From Clostridia bacterium (GTDB lineage: Bacteria > Bacillota > Clostridia > Oscillospirales > Acutalibacteraceae), in assembly GCA_017380615.1 (NCBI GenBank), contig JAFODQ010000066.1:1-36227 (forward strand): a stretch of DNA of 36,227 nt, read 5' to 3'. Made by a program: the position numbers and the translations under genes. The notes below the pieces were generated by a model. That model saw only the letters and a program-made list of their open reading frames with translations, was not told the origin of the DNA and made no database searches. The first letter of the stretch is position 1. Every line of letters starts with the position of its first letter. Shown in pieces: positions 23,434 to 31,169 of the stretch.

Positions 23434-24615
23434 TCAAGCATTAGGGAAAGCTGCACCAATGAATCTGAGAATCAAATTGATGTAGTCAAAGATAACAAGA
23501 AGGAAATGATAGTTTGAGAAAGCGTCATTATACTGTGCTGAACCTAAAACATCCTTTGTGAGTGTTGCGCCACAATCAAGGCAGATTGTGGAAGCTGTGC
23601 CGTTACCTGTGAAGGTAGCGTCGTTGTTGCTCTGCCAGCTTTCAGGATCAACTCTGTGAGGCTGTGGATCGTGTGTTTCGCCACAACCATTACAAACAGT
23701 TGCATGATAACCCGGCTTGTTATCTGAATATTTATCTGTGGTGATGCTTACAAGACCGTTTGACCAGTCGTGTTTAACGCTGACACCAAGAGTTGAAAGC
23801 TTGTGTCCAAAGAAGAATGTAACAATTTCCTTTGTGCCAACAGGAATTCTCTGACCTAATTCAGGAGAAGCTGTGAACAAGTGCTTGTTAGCTGCTGAAT
23901 ATGTAACTGTACCTGATTTGAAAGGCTTTGTTTCAACAAACTTGCCTGTTTCATCATACACATCGTACACAGTGTCAAGCTGAAGCTTAGTTCCCTCAAC
24001 CTCAGGAGTTTCGGAGTCAAGGTAAGTCATTTTTGTTGACTGATTAAGAACCTGAAGTGAATTAGCGTCAAGTCTTGGGAATTCAAGGAACTGACCCTCT
24101 GTCACTATTGCTGTTGGAACTGCAACGGCGTCACCAAGGTCGATACCAAGGTCTGGTGGGGTTGAGAAGCCGTTGATGGTGATTTTGTAACCAAGCTCAC
24201 CGAAAACGTTAGCTGAAGCATAGTCAACCTTAACTGCAATATTAATACCGATTGACTCGGCTTCGCTCTCGTCCTCAAATCTGAAAAGGTCGAGGAACTC
24301 GTCTGGGTTCTCTGCATCGTAAACAACAACGGGACCTGTTGAGCGCTTTGCAGAAATTTTTGTGATCTCTGCTGTGTGAGTTGTATCGTAACCATCAAGG
24401 GCGATAACGTTTTTATCGATAAGCTCAAAAGTCACACCGAAGTTTGAAAGAAGACCTTCTGTAAGTGTGTAGCTGTCCATAACAGTTACATTGAATTCCT
24501 TTTCGATTGTGTACTCAGGATTTTCAATTGGTTCTGCACTGGCGCTGAGGCTGATGCAGGAGAAGAGCATAATAGCAACAAGAGCTATTGATAATAATTT
24601 TTTTGCCATTGCCAT
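23434..24615 (-). CDS. Exported protein with paired-cysteine module and hydrophobic tail
   Basis: A 393-residue secreted protein of unknown family. A signal peptide ends about SASAEP (27). A long, acidic, beta-rich region follows (30-285). Then comes a module HDWSNG...YSDNKPGYHATVCNGCGE (about 288-320) also found in the neighbouring protein, a second knuckle ICLDCGATL, and a final hydrophobic stretch FLLVIFDYINLILRFIGAAF (about 370-389) with no sortase motif. AGGAGG lies 3 bases before the first ATG and 9 before a second one, so the exact start is uncertain by two codons. It is the second gene of an operon, 8 bp after 24624-25313. Confidence 0.75.
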   Translation of the reverse strand: MAMAKKLLSIALVAIMLFSCISLSASAEPIENPEYTIEKEFNVTVMDSYTLTEGLLSNFGVTFELIDKNVIALDGYDTTHTAEITKISAKRSTGPVVVYDAENPDEFLDLFRFEDESEAESIGINIAVKVDYASANVFGELGYKITINGFSTPPDLGIDLGDAVAVPTAIVTEGQFLEFPRLDANSLQVLNQSTKMTYLDSETPEVEGTKLQLDTVYDVYDETGKFVETKPFKSGTVTYSAANKHLFTASPELGQRIPVGTKEIVTFFFGHKLSTLGVSVKHDWSNGLVSITTDKYSDNKPGYHATVCNGCGETHDPQPHRVDPESWQSNNDATFTGNGTASTICLDCGATLTKDVLGSAQYNDAFSNYHFLLVIFDYINLILRFIGAAFPNA

Positions 24616-24623
24616 AATCCTCC

Positions 24624-25313
24624 TTATTGAATACCTGTGATCAGCTGAACGAGACCAACAAGAATAAGCGTGATGTATGTGAGGAGTTCTGTTTCAAGCT
24701 CTGTACGATTTGTGTCAAAGATTGTATTAAACTTCTCAGTATCCTTGATTCTTCTTGTGATTTCTGCATTGCAGTCTGCACAAGTGCCTGTCTCTGTCTG
24801 TGGGATGAAGAGGCCACCGTCATCGTTGGGGATGTATTCGGGAACATTGTGTGCACCGAAGGTGATTTCATCAACGATGCCACAGCCGAGGCAGTAGTGA
24901 CCATGGTAGTTGTTATCCATGTATGAGGTTTCGCCCCAAACGTGAGAAACATCAACTGTAACAGTGCCGATGAGAACCTCGTTGTAATAAACATCAACAT
25001 CTGCTGTGTATAAGTTATGGCCTGTTTCATCAACGATGGGGGTGTCGTTCATGTCTTTGGAGATGTTCTGTGTTGTGAGCTTTTCGTCAAGACCGGGAAC
25101 GAACTTGAATTTTTCATTGATTGGAGTGTAGGGGATTTCTACACCGTCAACGGAAATCACAAGGCCTTGTGGGTTGAAATACTCACAGTCTGTGTACACT
25201 GTTTTGATTGGTCCGCTGATAATTGTTTCACCTGCTGCGGTAGCAAGAGATGAAAACGGAACAAGAAGCATAATTGCAACAAGCAAAACAGCAAGAGTTC
25301 TTTTTGCTTTCAT
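24624..25313 (-). CDS. Exported protein with paired-cysteine module, first of pair
   Basis: A 229-residue secreted protein of unknown family. The ATG at 25313 (MKAKRTLAVLLV) has GGAGG 8 bases upstream; the longer frame starts at that site. Signal peptide to about SLATAAGE. A beta-rich part is followed by SHVWGETSYMDNNYHGHYCL and CGIVDE (about 125-150), the same HxW-YxDN-H-CxGCG order as in the protein at 23434-24615, then a CADCNAEI knuckle. The last 22 residues are hydrophobic (LLTYITLILVGLVQLITGIQ). The shared module and the 8-bp gap point to a joint surface role. Confidence 0.75.
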   Translation of the reverse strand: MKAKRTLAVLLVAIMLLVPFSSLATAAGETIISGPIKTVYTDCEYFNPQGLVISVDGVEIPYTPINEKFKFVPGLDEKLTTQNISKDMNDTPIVDETGHNLYTADVDVYYNEVLIGTVTVDVSHVWGETSYMDNNYHGHYCLGCGIVDEITFGAHNVPEYIPNDDGGLFIPQTETGTCADCNAEITRRIKDTEKFNTIFDTNRTELETELLTYITLILVGLVQLITGIQ

Positions 25314-25359
25314 GATAAATTCCTCCATAGCTATTTTAGTTTACACTATTAGTAACGCT

Positions 25360-25388
25360 ATTATATCACAAAGTTTCTCAATTGTAAA
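25360..25388 (-). promoter_or_regulatory. Promoter of the exported-protein operon
   Basis: On the minus strand TTTACA (25383-25388) and TATAAT (25360-25365), 17-bp spacer, about 47 bp before the ATG. Confidence 0.8.
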
Positions 25389-25492
25389 TACAAAAATGAA
25401 GCGAAATTATTATATATATTGTATAAAATTTTTAATAAAATAAAGAACATATGCTGAACAAAGGAAATTTGTGGCAAAATTTTTAAATGTGG

Positions 25493-25520
25493 TTGACTTG
25501 GAGAAAATGTGTTATATAAT
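25493..25520 (+). promoter_or_regulatory. Promoter of nrdG
   Basis: TTGACT (25493-25498) and TATAAT (25515-25520) with a 16-bp spacer. The RBS follows at 25527, so the leader is short. No NrdR box is seen here. Confidence 0.7.
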
Positions 25521-25537
25521 TTTCATAGGTGATAATT

Positions 25538-26227
25538 ATGATTATTAAAGGTTTTCAAAAACTGACGCTTCTGGATTTTCCCGGGAGGATGGCGTGTACT
25601 GTGTTCACGGGTGGCTGCAACTTCAGGTGTCCATTTTGTCACAATGCTCTTCTTGTAACTGAGATGGATGATGTTGAATATACAGAGGAGGAGATATTCT
25701 CATATCTTGAAAAACGCAGGAATGTGCTTGATGGTGTGGCTGTAACGGGTGGTGAGCCTCTTCTTCAGAAGGATATTGAAAGATTTCTTTATGAAATAAA
25801 GGAGAAGGGCTTTGCTGTAAAGCTTGACACAAACGGCAGCTATCCCGGGAAGCTTGCAGACATTCTTGAAATGGGACTTGCTGATTATGTGGCAATGGAT
25901 ATCAAAAACTCAAGGGCGCGCTATGGCGAAACTGTGGGGATTAAGAATTTTGATATAAAGCCCGTTGAAGAAAGCGTGGAGCTTCTCAGAAGCAGTGGTG
26001 TGGACTATGAATTCAGGACAACCCTCACAAAGGATTTTCATACTCCACAGGATATGCAGGAGCTTGCCGAGTGGATAAAGGGCACACCGAAATACTTCCT
26101 TCAGAATTTTGTTGATTCGGGGAATCTTATAGATGCTTCCTGCAAGGGCCTTTCGAAGGCTGAAATGAATGAAATGCTTGAAATTGCAAGGTTATATTTG
26201 CCATCAGCTGAGCTCAGAGGCATCTGA
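25538..26227 (+). CDS. nrdG: Anaerobic ribonucleoside-triphosphate reductase activating protein
   Basis: A 229-residue radical SAM enzyme that installs the glycyl radical in NrdD. It has the [4Fe-4S] motif CNFRCPFC (about 28-35, CxxxCxxC), the VTGGEPLLQ motif (about 71-79) and KLDTNGS (about 96-102). The start at 25538 has AGGTGAT 4-5 bases upstream; the GTG at 25529 lies within that site. It belongs to the longer NrdG2 type also seen next to pyruvate-formate-lyase activases, but the nrdD gene 345 bp downstream supports the nrdG call. A hairpin terminator follows its stop. Confidence 0.87.
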   Translation: MIIKGFQKLTLLDFPGRMACTVFTGGCNFRCPFCHNALLVTEMDDVEYTEEEIFSYLEKRRNVLDGVAVTGGEPLLQKDIERFLYEIKEKGFAVKLDTNGSYPGKLADILEMGLADYVAMDIKNSRARYGETVGIKNFDIKPVEESVELLRSSGVDYEFRTTLTKDFHTPQDMQELAEWIKGTPKYFLQNFVDSGNLIDASCKGLSKAEMNEMLEIARLYLPSAELRGI

Positions 26228-26272
26228 TCGCAGAACTAAATATTATATGTATATTTGAATTTTATTTTGATT

Positions 26273-26322
26273 GACCACTATATATTGTGTTTGATACCAC
26301 AAGATATAGTGGTCGTTTTTTT
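26273..26322 (+). terminator. nrdG terminator made of two NrdR-like boxes
   Basis: Arms 26273-26283 and 26304-26314 pair perfectly over 11 bp, with an inner TTGTG/CACAA pairing, and seven T follow. Each arm overlaps an NrdR-like box: CCACTATATATTGTGT (26275-26290) and CCACAAGATATAGTGG (26297-26312), centres 22 bp apart. Confidence 0.7.
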
Positions 26323-26402
26323 CTCTCCCACCAAAGAAAAGTAATAATATACAAAAGTAGGTGCAAATATATGTGTATTATTGCTATATTTTCACTAAAA
26401 GC

Positions 26403-26418
26403 AAACAATATCTTGTGT
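26403..26418. promoter_or_regulatory. NrdR box 1 upstream of nrdD
   Basis: AAACAATATCTTGTGT, close to the NrdR consensus acaCwATATaTwGtgt. Its centre is 42 bp (four helical turns) from the next box. Confidence 0.65.
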
Positions 26419-26444
26419 TGATGAGAAAAAATATTTTAAAATTG

Positions 26445-26460
26445 ACACAATATATTGTGT
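26445..26460. promoter_or_regulatory. NrdR box 2 upstream of nrdD
   Basis: ACACAATATATTGTGT is a perfect 16-bp palindrome matching the NrdR consensus. It ends 8 bp before the -35 box and overlaps a second possible -35 (TTGACA at 26443-26448). NrdR, a zinc/ATP-cone repressor coded elsewhere, would repress when nucleotides are plentiful. Confidence 0.85.
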
Positions 26461-26467
26461 TTTTGTA

Positions 26468-26496
26468 TTGACAAGGGCGAAATTATTTGATATTAT
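26468..26496 (+). promoter_or_regulatory. Promoter of nrdD
   Basis: TTGACA (26468-26473) and TATTAT (26491-26496) with a 17-bp spacer, next to the NrdR boxes. Confidence 0.8.
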
Positions 26497-26571
26497 CATT
26501 CATGCACCGTCGGGCAAATGTGGATGGCTCGACATGACATCAAAAAGTTTACAAAAGAAAGAAGGAGAATT

Positions 26572-28953
26572 ATGTATCAGGTAATTAAAAGAGACGGTAA
26601 AATTGCTGATTTTAACATTGAAAAAATTGCAATCGCCGTTAAGCAGGCATTCGAGGCTTGTAACAAACAGTATAATGACAATATAATCGATTTTCTCGCT
26701 CTTAAGGTAACAGCAAACTTTGAGCCAAAGATTTCAAATAACCTTGTTGCTGTTGAAGATGTACAGGACAGCGTTGAGTCTGTTCTCGTTCAGGCAGGTT
26801 ATGCAGATGTTGCAAAGGCATACATCCTTTACAGAAAGAATCGTGAAAAAATCCGTAATATGAAATCAACAATCCTTGACTATAAGGATATCGTTGACAG
26901 CTATGTTAAGGTTACAGACTGGCGTGTTAAGGAGAACTCCACGGTTACTTATTCAGTAGGTGGTCTTATCCTTTCAAACTCCGGTGCTATCACAGCAAAC
27001 TACTGGCTTTCAGAAATCTATGATGAAGAAATTGCCAATGCTCACCGTAACGGTGATATCCACATCCATGACCTTTCAATGCTCACAGGTTACTGTGCGG
27101 GTTGGTCTCTTAAGCAGCTCATTCAGGAGGGTCTTGGTGGTGTTCCCGGCAAGATTACATCATCTCCTGCAAGTCACCTTGCAACACTCTGCAACCAGAT
27201 GGTTAATTTCCTCGGAATCATGCAGAATGAGTGGGCAGGTGCTCAGGCTTTCTCATCCTTTGACACATATCTTGCTCCATTCGTAAAGGTTGATAACCTT
27301 GATTATAATCAGGTTAAGAAGTGCCTTGAAAGCTTCATCTTCGGTGTTAACACACCATCTCGTTGGGGTACACAGGCACCATTCTCAAACATCACCCTTG
27401 ACTGGACTGTTCCTGCAGATCTTAAGGATATGCCTGCAATCGTTGGTGGTAAGGAAATGGATTTCACTTACGGCGATTGTAAGAAAGAAATGGATATGGT
27501 TAACAAGGCATTCATCGAAATCATGATTGAGGGCGATGCTCACGGTCGTGGCTTCCAGTATCCGATTCCAACCTATTCAATCACAAGAGATTTTGACTGG
27601 TCAGAGACAGAGAACAACAAGCTTCTCTTCGAAATGACATCAAAATACGGTACACCTTATTTCTCAAACTATGTTAACTCCGATATGGAGCCAAGCGACA
27701 TCCGTTCAATGTGCTGCCGTCTTCGTCTTGATCTTCGTGAGCTTCGTAAGAAGAGTGGTGGTTACTTCGGTAGCGGTGAGTCAACCGGTTCAGTTGGTGT
27801 TGTAACAATCAACATGCCAAGAATCGCATACCTTGCAGAGGATGTTGAGGATTTCTACAAGAAGCTTGATAAGATGATGGATATCTCTGCTCGTTCACTT
27901 AAGGTTAAGAGAGATATTATCACAAAGCTTCTCGAGGAAGGTCTCTATCCATACACAAAGAGATATCTCGGCACATTCTCAAACCACTTCTCAACAATCG
28001 GACTTATCGGTATGAATGAGGTTGGTCTTAATGCAAAGTGGCTCCGCAAGGATCTCACACATAAAGAAACACAGGAATTCACAAAGGACGTTCTCAATCA
28101 CATGAGAGAGAGACTTTCCGATTATCAGGAGCTTTACGGTGACCTTTATAACCTTGAAGCAACTCCTGCTGAATCAACAACCTTCCGTCTTGCAAAGCAC
28201 GACAGAAAGCATTATCCTGCAATTATCACAGCAACAGAAAACGGAACACCATACTATACAAACTCATCACACCTTCCTGTTGGTTACACAGCAGATATTT
28301 TTGAGGCTCTCGATGTTCAGGATGAGTTACAGACTCTCTATACATCAGGTACAGTTTTCCACGCATTCCTTGGCGAAAAGCTTCCTGATTGGAAGGCAGC
28401 TGCTGAAATCGTTAAGAAGATTGCAGAGAATTACAAGCTTCCTTACTACACACTTTCACCAACATATTCAGTTTGTCAGAACCATGGCTACATTGTAGGT
28501 GAGGTTTATGAGTGCCCTGAGTGTGGAAACACAACAGAGGTTTACAGCCGTATCACTGGCTACTATCGTCCTGTTCAGAACTTCAATGACGGTAAGGCAC
28601 AGGAGTTCAAGGACAGAAGAGTTTATGATATTGCAAACTCACAGCTCAAAAAAGAAGACAGAACAGTTGACCACGCTCACTGTGGCTGCGAAGCAGCTGA
28701 AGAGGTTGTCAGTGTGGATGCTGATTCAAAGTTCCTTCTTTTCGCAACAAAAACTTGCCCTAAGTGCAAGATTGCTGCACAGCTTCTTGATAAGAAGGGT
28801 GTTGCATACGAGAAGCTCTTCGTTGAAGATAATCTTGAATTTGCAACTCAGCTTGGCTTGAAGCATGCACCGACTCTTGTTATTCAGAAGGGTGACGAAT
28901 TCACAAAGATTGCAGATCTTCCTGCAGTTAAAGAGTTTGTTGAAAATCTTTAA
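26572..28953 (+). CDS. nrdD: Anaerobic ribonucleotide reductase NrdD with fused redoxin
   Basis: A 793-residue class III reductase making deoxyribonucleotides without oxygen. Residues 1-95 are an ATP-cone; the catalytic barrel follows with Cys175 (YCAGWSL) and Cys381/382. The zinc site is Cys634, His637, Cys648 and Cys651, and the radical glycine is Gly663 in RITGYYRP. Instead of ending there, the chain continues with a linker (HAHCGCEAAEE) and, from about 718, a glutaredoxin-like domain: FLLFATKTCPKCKIAAQLL with a CPKC site (729-732) and APTLVI as the cis-Pro loop. The fused domain is probably the electron donor, in place of formate. AAGGAGA is 6 bases before the ATG; the longer frame lies upstream of this site. 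Confidence 0.93.
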   Translation: MYQVIKRDGKIADFNIEKIAIAVKQAFEACNKQYNDNIIDFLALKVTANFEPKISNNLVAVEDVQDSVESVLVQAGYADVAKAYILYRKNREKIRNMKSTILDYKDIVDSYVKVTDWRVKENSTVTYSVGGLILSNSGAITANYWLSEIYDEEIANAHRNGDIHIHDLSMLTGYCAGWSLKQLIQEGLGGVPGKITSSPASHLATLCNQMVNFLGIMQNEWAGAQAFSSFDTYLAPFVKVDNLDYNQVKKCLESFIFGVNTPSRWGTQAPFSNITLDWTVPADLKDMPAIVGGKEMDFTYGDCKKEMDMVNKAFIEIMIEGDAHGRGFQYPIPTYSITRDFDWSETENNKLLFEMTSKYGTPYFSNYVNSDMEPSDIRSMCCRLRLDLRELRKKSGGYFGSGESTGSVGVVTINMPRIAYLAEDVEDFYKKLDKMMDISARSLKVKRDIITKLLEEGLYPYTKRYLGTFSNHFSTIGLIGMNEVGLNAKWLRKDLTHKETQEFTKDVLNHMRERLSDYQELYGDLYNLEATPAESTTFRLAKHDRKHYPAIITATENGTPYYTNSSHLPVGYTADIFEALDVQDELQTLYTSGTVFHAFLGEKLPDWKAAAEIVKKIAENYKLPYYTLSPTYSVCQNHGYIVGEVYECPECGNTTEVYSRITGYYRPVQNFNDGKAQEFKDRRVYDIANSQLKKEDRTVDHAHCGCEAAEEVVSVDADSKFLLFATKTCPKCKIAAQLLDKKGVAYEKLFVEDNLEFATQLGLKHAPTLVIQKGDEFTKIADLPAVKEFVENL

Positions 28954-28959
28954 TTAAAT

Positions 28960-28991
28960 AGCAGGGTTGTATCAAGCGATACAACCCTGCT
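28960..28991 (+). terminator. Hairpin between nrdD and trxB-like gene
   Basis: A perfect 14-bp stem (28960-28973 with 28978-28991, loop AAGC). Only three T follow, so it may be a weak terminator, a processing site or an mRNA stabiliser that adjusts expression of the next gene. Confidence 0.6.
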
Positions 28992-29013
28992 TTGTGAACG
29001 GAGAGGAATATAA

Positions 29014-29916
29014 ATGTACGATATTATTGTAATAGGTGCAGGTCCTGCGGGTCTCACAGCAGCTCTTTATGCGCTCAGAGCCTCTAAAAGTGTGCTTGTT
29101 ATTGAACAGTCCACCTTTGGTGGTCAGGTTACCTTTTCGCCCAAGATTGAAAACTACCCGGGCATTCCCGAAATGAGTGGCAATGAGTTTGCAGACAAGC
29201 TTCTTGATCAGGTGCTTTCAATGGGTGCAGAGGTTGAAATGGAAAAGGTAACAGGCGTTGCAGACGAAGGCAACAGAAAGCTCGTTTTTGCTGATAATAA
29301 GGTTTTTGAGGCAAAGGCTGTTATAATTGCTGTTGGTGTTCATCACAGACAGCTTGGTCTTCCCAACGAAAATCAGCTTGTTGGTAATGGTGTTTCCTAT
29401 TGCGCAGTTTGCGATGGTGCATTCTTCAAGGATAAGATAACAGGTGTTGTGGGTGGAGGAAACTCTGCTCTTCAGGAAGCTGTTCTTCTTTCTGATTTGT
29501 GCGAAAAGGTTTATGTTTTCCAGAATCTTGCAATCTTCACAGGTGAAAATAAGCTTCTTGAAATTCTTTCAAAGAAGGATAATGTTGAGCTTCTCACAGA
29601 GGTTACCGTTAAGGAGCTTAAGGGCGAGGATGAGCTTGAGGGTGTTGTGCTTAACACTGTTTCAGGTGAAAAAGAGGTTAAGATTGATGGTCTTTTTGTT
29701 GCTATCGGCCTTGAACCGAAAAACTCTGCATTCTCAACTGTTGCAGGGCTTGATGAAAATGGTTATTTCAATTCTGACGAAAGCTGTGTTACAAAGAGTC
29801 AGGGTATCTTTGTTGCAGGCGACTGCAGACAGAAGCGTATCCGTCAGATAACAACTGCATCTGCAGATGGTGCTGTTGCAGCACTTGCAGCTTGTAGGTA
29901 TATAGACAATATGTAA
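29014..29916 (+). CDS. Thioredoxin reductase-like flavoprotein
   Basis: A 300-residue flavoprotein of the thioredoxin reductase family. It has the FAD loop GAGPAGLTAALYA (8-20), the redox-active SYCAVCDG (Cys130, Cys133), a second dinucleotide loop GGGNSALQEA (147-156) and the C-terminal GIFVAGDCRQKRIRQ motif. The segment that normally reads HRRxxxRA and binds the NADPH phosphate is here FQNLAIFTG (169-177), without arginines. It may therefore use NADH, ferredoxin or another donor, so I leave out trxB as a firm symbol. It lies 60 bp after nrdD and probably reduces its fused redoxin. RBS AGAGGAA. Confidence 0.82.
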   Translation: MYDIIVIGAGPAGLTAALYALRASKSVLVIEQSTFGGQVTFSPKIENYPGIPEMSGNEFADKLLDQVLSMGAEVEMEKVTGVADEGNRKLVFADNKVFEAKAVIIAVGVHHRQLGLPNENQLVGNGVSYCAVCDGAFFKDKITGVVGGGNSALQEAVLLSDLCEKVYVFQNLAIFTGENKLLEILSKKDNVELLTEVTVKELKGEDELEGVVLNTVSGEKEVKIDGLFVAIGLEPKNSAFSTVAGLDENGYFNSDESCVTKSQGIFVAGDCRQKRIRQITTASADGAVAALAACRYIDNM

Positions 29917-29925
29917 ATTTTCTGT

Positions 29926-29961
29926 AAATTGACGGTGAAAAATATTTTTTGCCGTCAATTT
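29926..29961 (+). terminator. Hairpin after the reductase gene
   Basis: Arms 29926-29935 and 29952-29961 pair over 10 bp and continue inward through A/T and G-T pairs. The DNA after it is T-rich only after GTGTTATAA. That TATAAT (29966-29971) may also be the -10 of the next gene. Confidence 0.6.
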
Positions 29962-29992
29962 GTGTTATAATTTTTCAAAAGGGAGTGATTTT

Positions 29993-31159
29993 ATGGTCGA
30001 AAAAACAAGTGAGGAACATGTTGATCTTGACAGATTTAATGATGGCGTAAGTGAAATTCGTCCATATAAATCCAAGCAGGCTAAGGAAGAGGAAAAGGCA
30101 AAGCGTAAGCAAACAAAAGCTAAAAATAAGCTTAAGGAAAGCAGTATAGCAGCTCTTGTTATTTCCATTGTGTTTTTTTTGGTGGTTGTGGGATATACCA
30201 CAGTTGCCTTTGGTCACATTCCGTTTGTTCAGAAATGGCGGAATATATGGATTGAAACTGCCATGACAACAGACCAGCACAGATGGCTCGCCACCAGCTT
30301 CTTTCCGGAGTGGCTCATAGATGATGTAATGTCCCGTCAGGTAGATATCAAGGATATGGGATTTACAGATATTGACCCGAACAGTCAGCTTTTCGGTGGT
30401 GTTGTTGACCCCACAGAGCTTACAGTGGGTGAACCGGATGCGCACGGAAACACTGTTTATGCAAACAATATCGAAGAGGGCATAGTGATTATTGAGGTCA
30501 AGAAAACAAATTTTGTGGGGAAGCTTGTTATCATAGATGACCCTTCAAGAGTTTTCCTTGGTGTGACAGATTACAAGAATTCCCGTGGTGAATTTATCTG
30601 CGATTATCTGGAAAAGGAAAATGCAATTGTTGGTATCAACGCCTCGGGCTTCATAGACACAGGCGGAGTAAGTCTGGGCGGAGAAATATCAGGCATGTGT
30701 GTGTCCGAGGGTGAATATTGGGGTTATTATAAATCAAAATATACCCTTGTTGGCTTTGATGAGGATAACAGACTCATTGTCGGTGGTACCGATGATTGGG
30801 AGCAATATAATATCCGTGATGGTATGCAGTTCAGACCAACACTTATTATCAACGGAGAAAAGGTTGTGGAGGATTCTGCGGGCTGGGGTCTTCAGCCACG
30901 AACCACAATCGGACAGTGTGCAAATGGCGTTGTGCTTATGCTTGTTGCGGATGGCAGACAGGTTGGCTATTCTTTAGGTGCTACCATGGAGGATTGTGCA
31001 GATATTCTTCTTGAATATGGTGCTGTAACGGCTGCTGCCTGCGATGGCGGATCATCATCTGTTATCGGCTATGATGGTGAAATTATAAATAAGCCCTCCA
31101 CCGATATGCCTACGGGAAGATATCTTCCGAATGCATGGCTTGTAAGAAGCAAAAAGTGA
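29993..31159 (+). CDS. Membrane-anchored phosphodiester glycosidase family protein
   Basis: A 388-residue protein with a charged cytoplasmic N-terminus (1-50, Lys/Glu-rich), one membrane helix (about 53-76) and a large outside domain (about 150-388) of the NAGPA/phosphodiester glycosidase type. Typical motifs are VGINASGFIDTGG (about 211-223), PRTTIGQCANGVVLMLVADG (about 303-322) and the ACDGGSSSV motif (about 350-358). Related proteins remove GlcNAc from phosphodiesters or act in exopolysaccharide metabolism; the bacterial substrate is unknown. GGGAG lies 8 bases before the ATG at 29993; the longer frame begins within the preceding hairpin. A PHP phosphoesterase follows 10 bp downstream. Confidence 0.82.
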   Translation: MVEKTSEEHVDLDRFNDGVSEIRPYKSKQAKEEEKAKRKQTKAKNKLKESSIAALVISIVFFLVVVGYTTVAFGHIPFVQKWRNIWIETAMTTDQHRWLATSFFPEWLIDDVMSRQVDIKDMGFTDIDPNSQLFGGVVDPTELTVGEPDAHGNTVYANNIEEGIVIIEVKKTNFVGKLVIIDDPSRVFLGVTDYKNSRGEFICDYLEKENAIVGINASGFIDTGGVSLGGEISGMCVSEGEYWGYYKSKYTLVGFDEDNRLIVGGTDDWEQYNIRDGMQFRPTLIINGEKVVEDSAGWGLQPRTTIGQCANGVVLMLVADGRQVGYSLGATMEDCADILLEYGAVTAAACDGGSSSVIGYDGEIINKPSTDMPTGRYLPNAWLVRSKK

Positions 31160-31169
31160 GGTTTTTAAA

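Noticed and set aside
26518..26571. Longer N-terminus for NrdD
   Set aside because: The ATP-cone starts at MYQVIKRDGK as in other NrdD proteins, and AAGGAGA lies just before that ATG.
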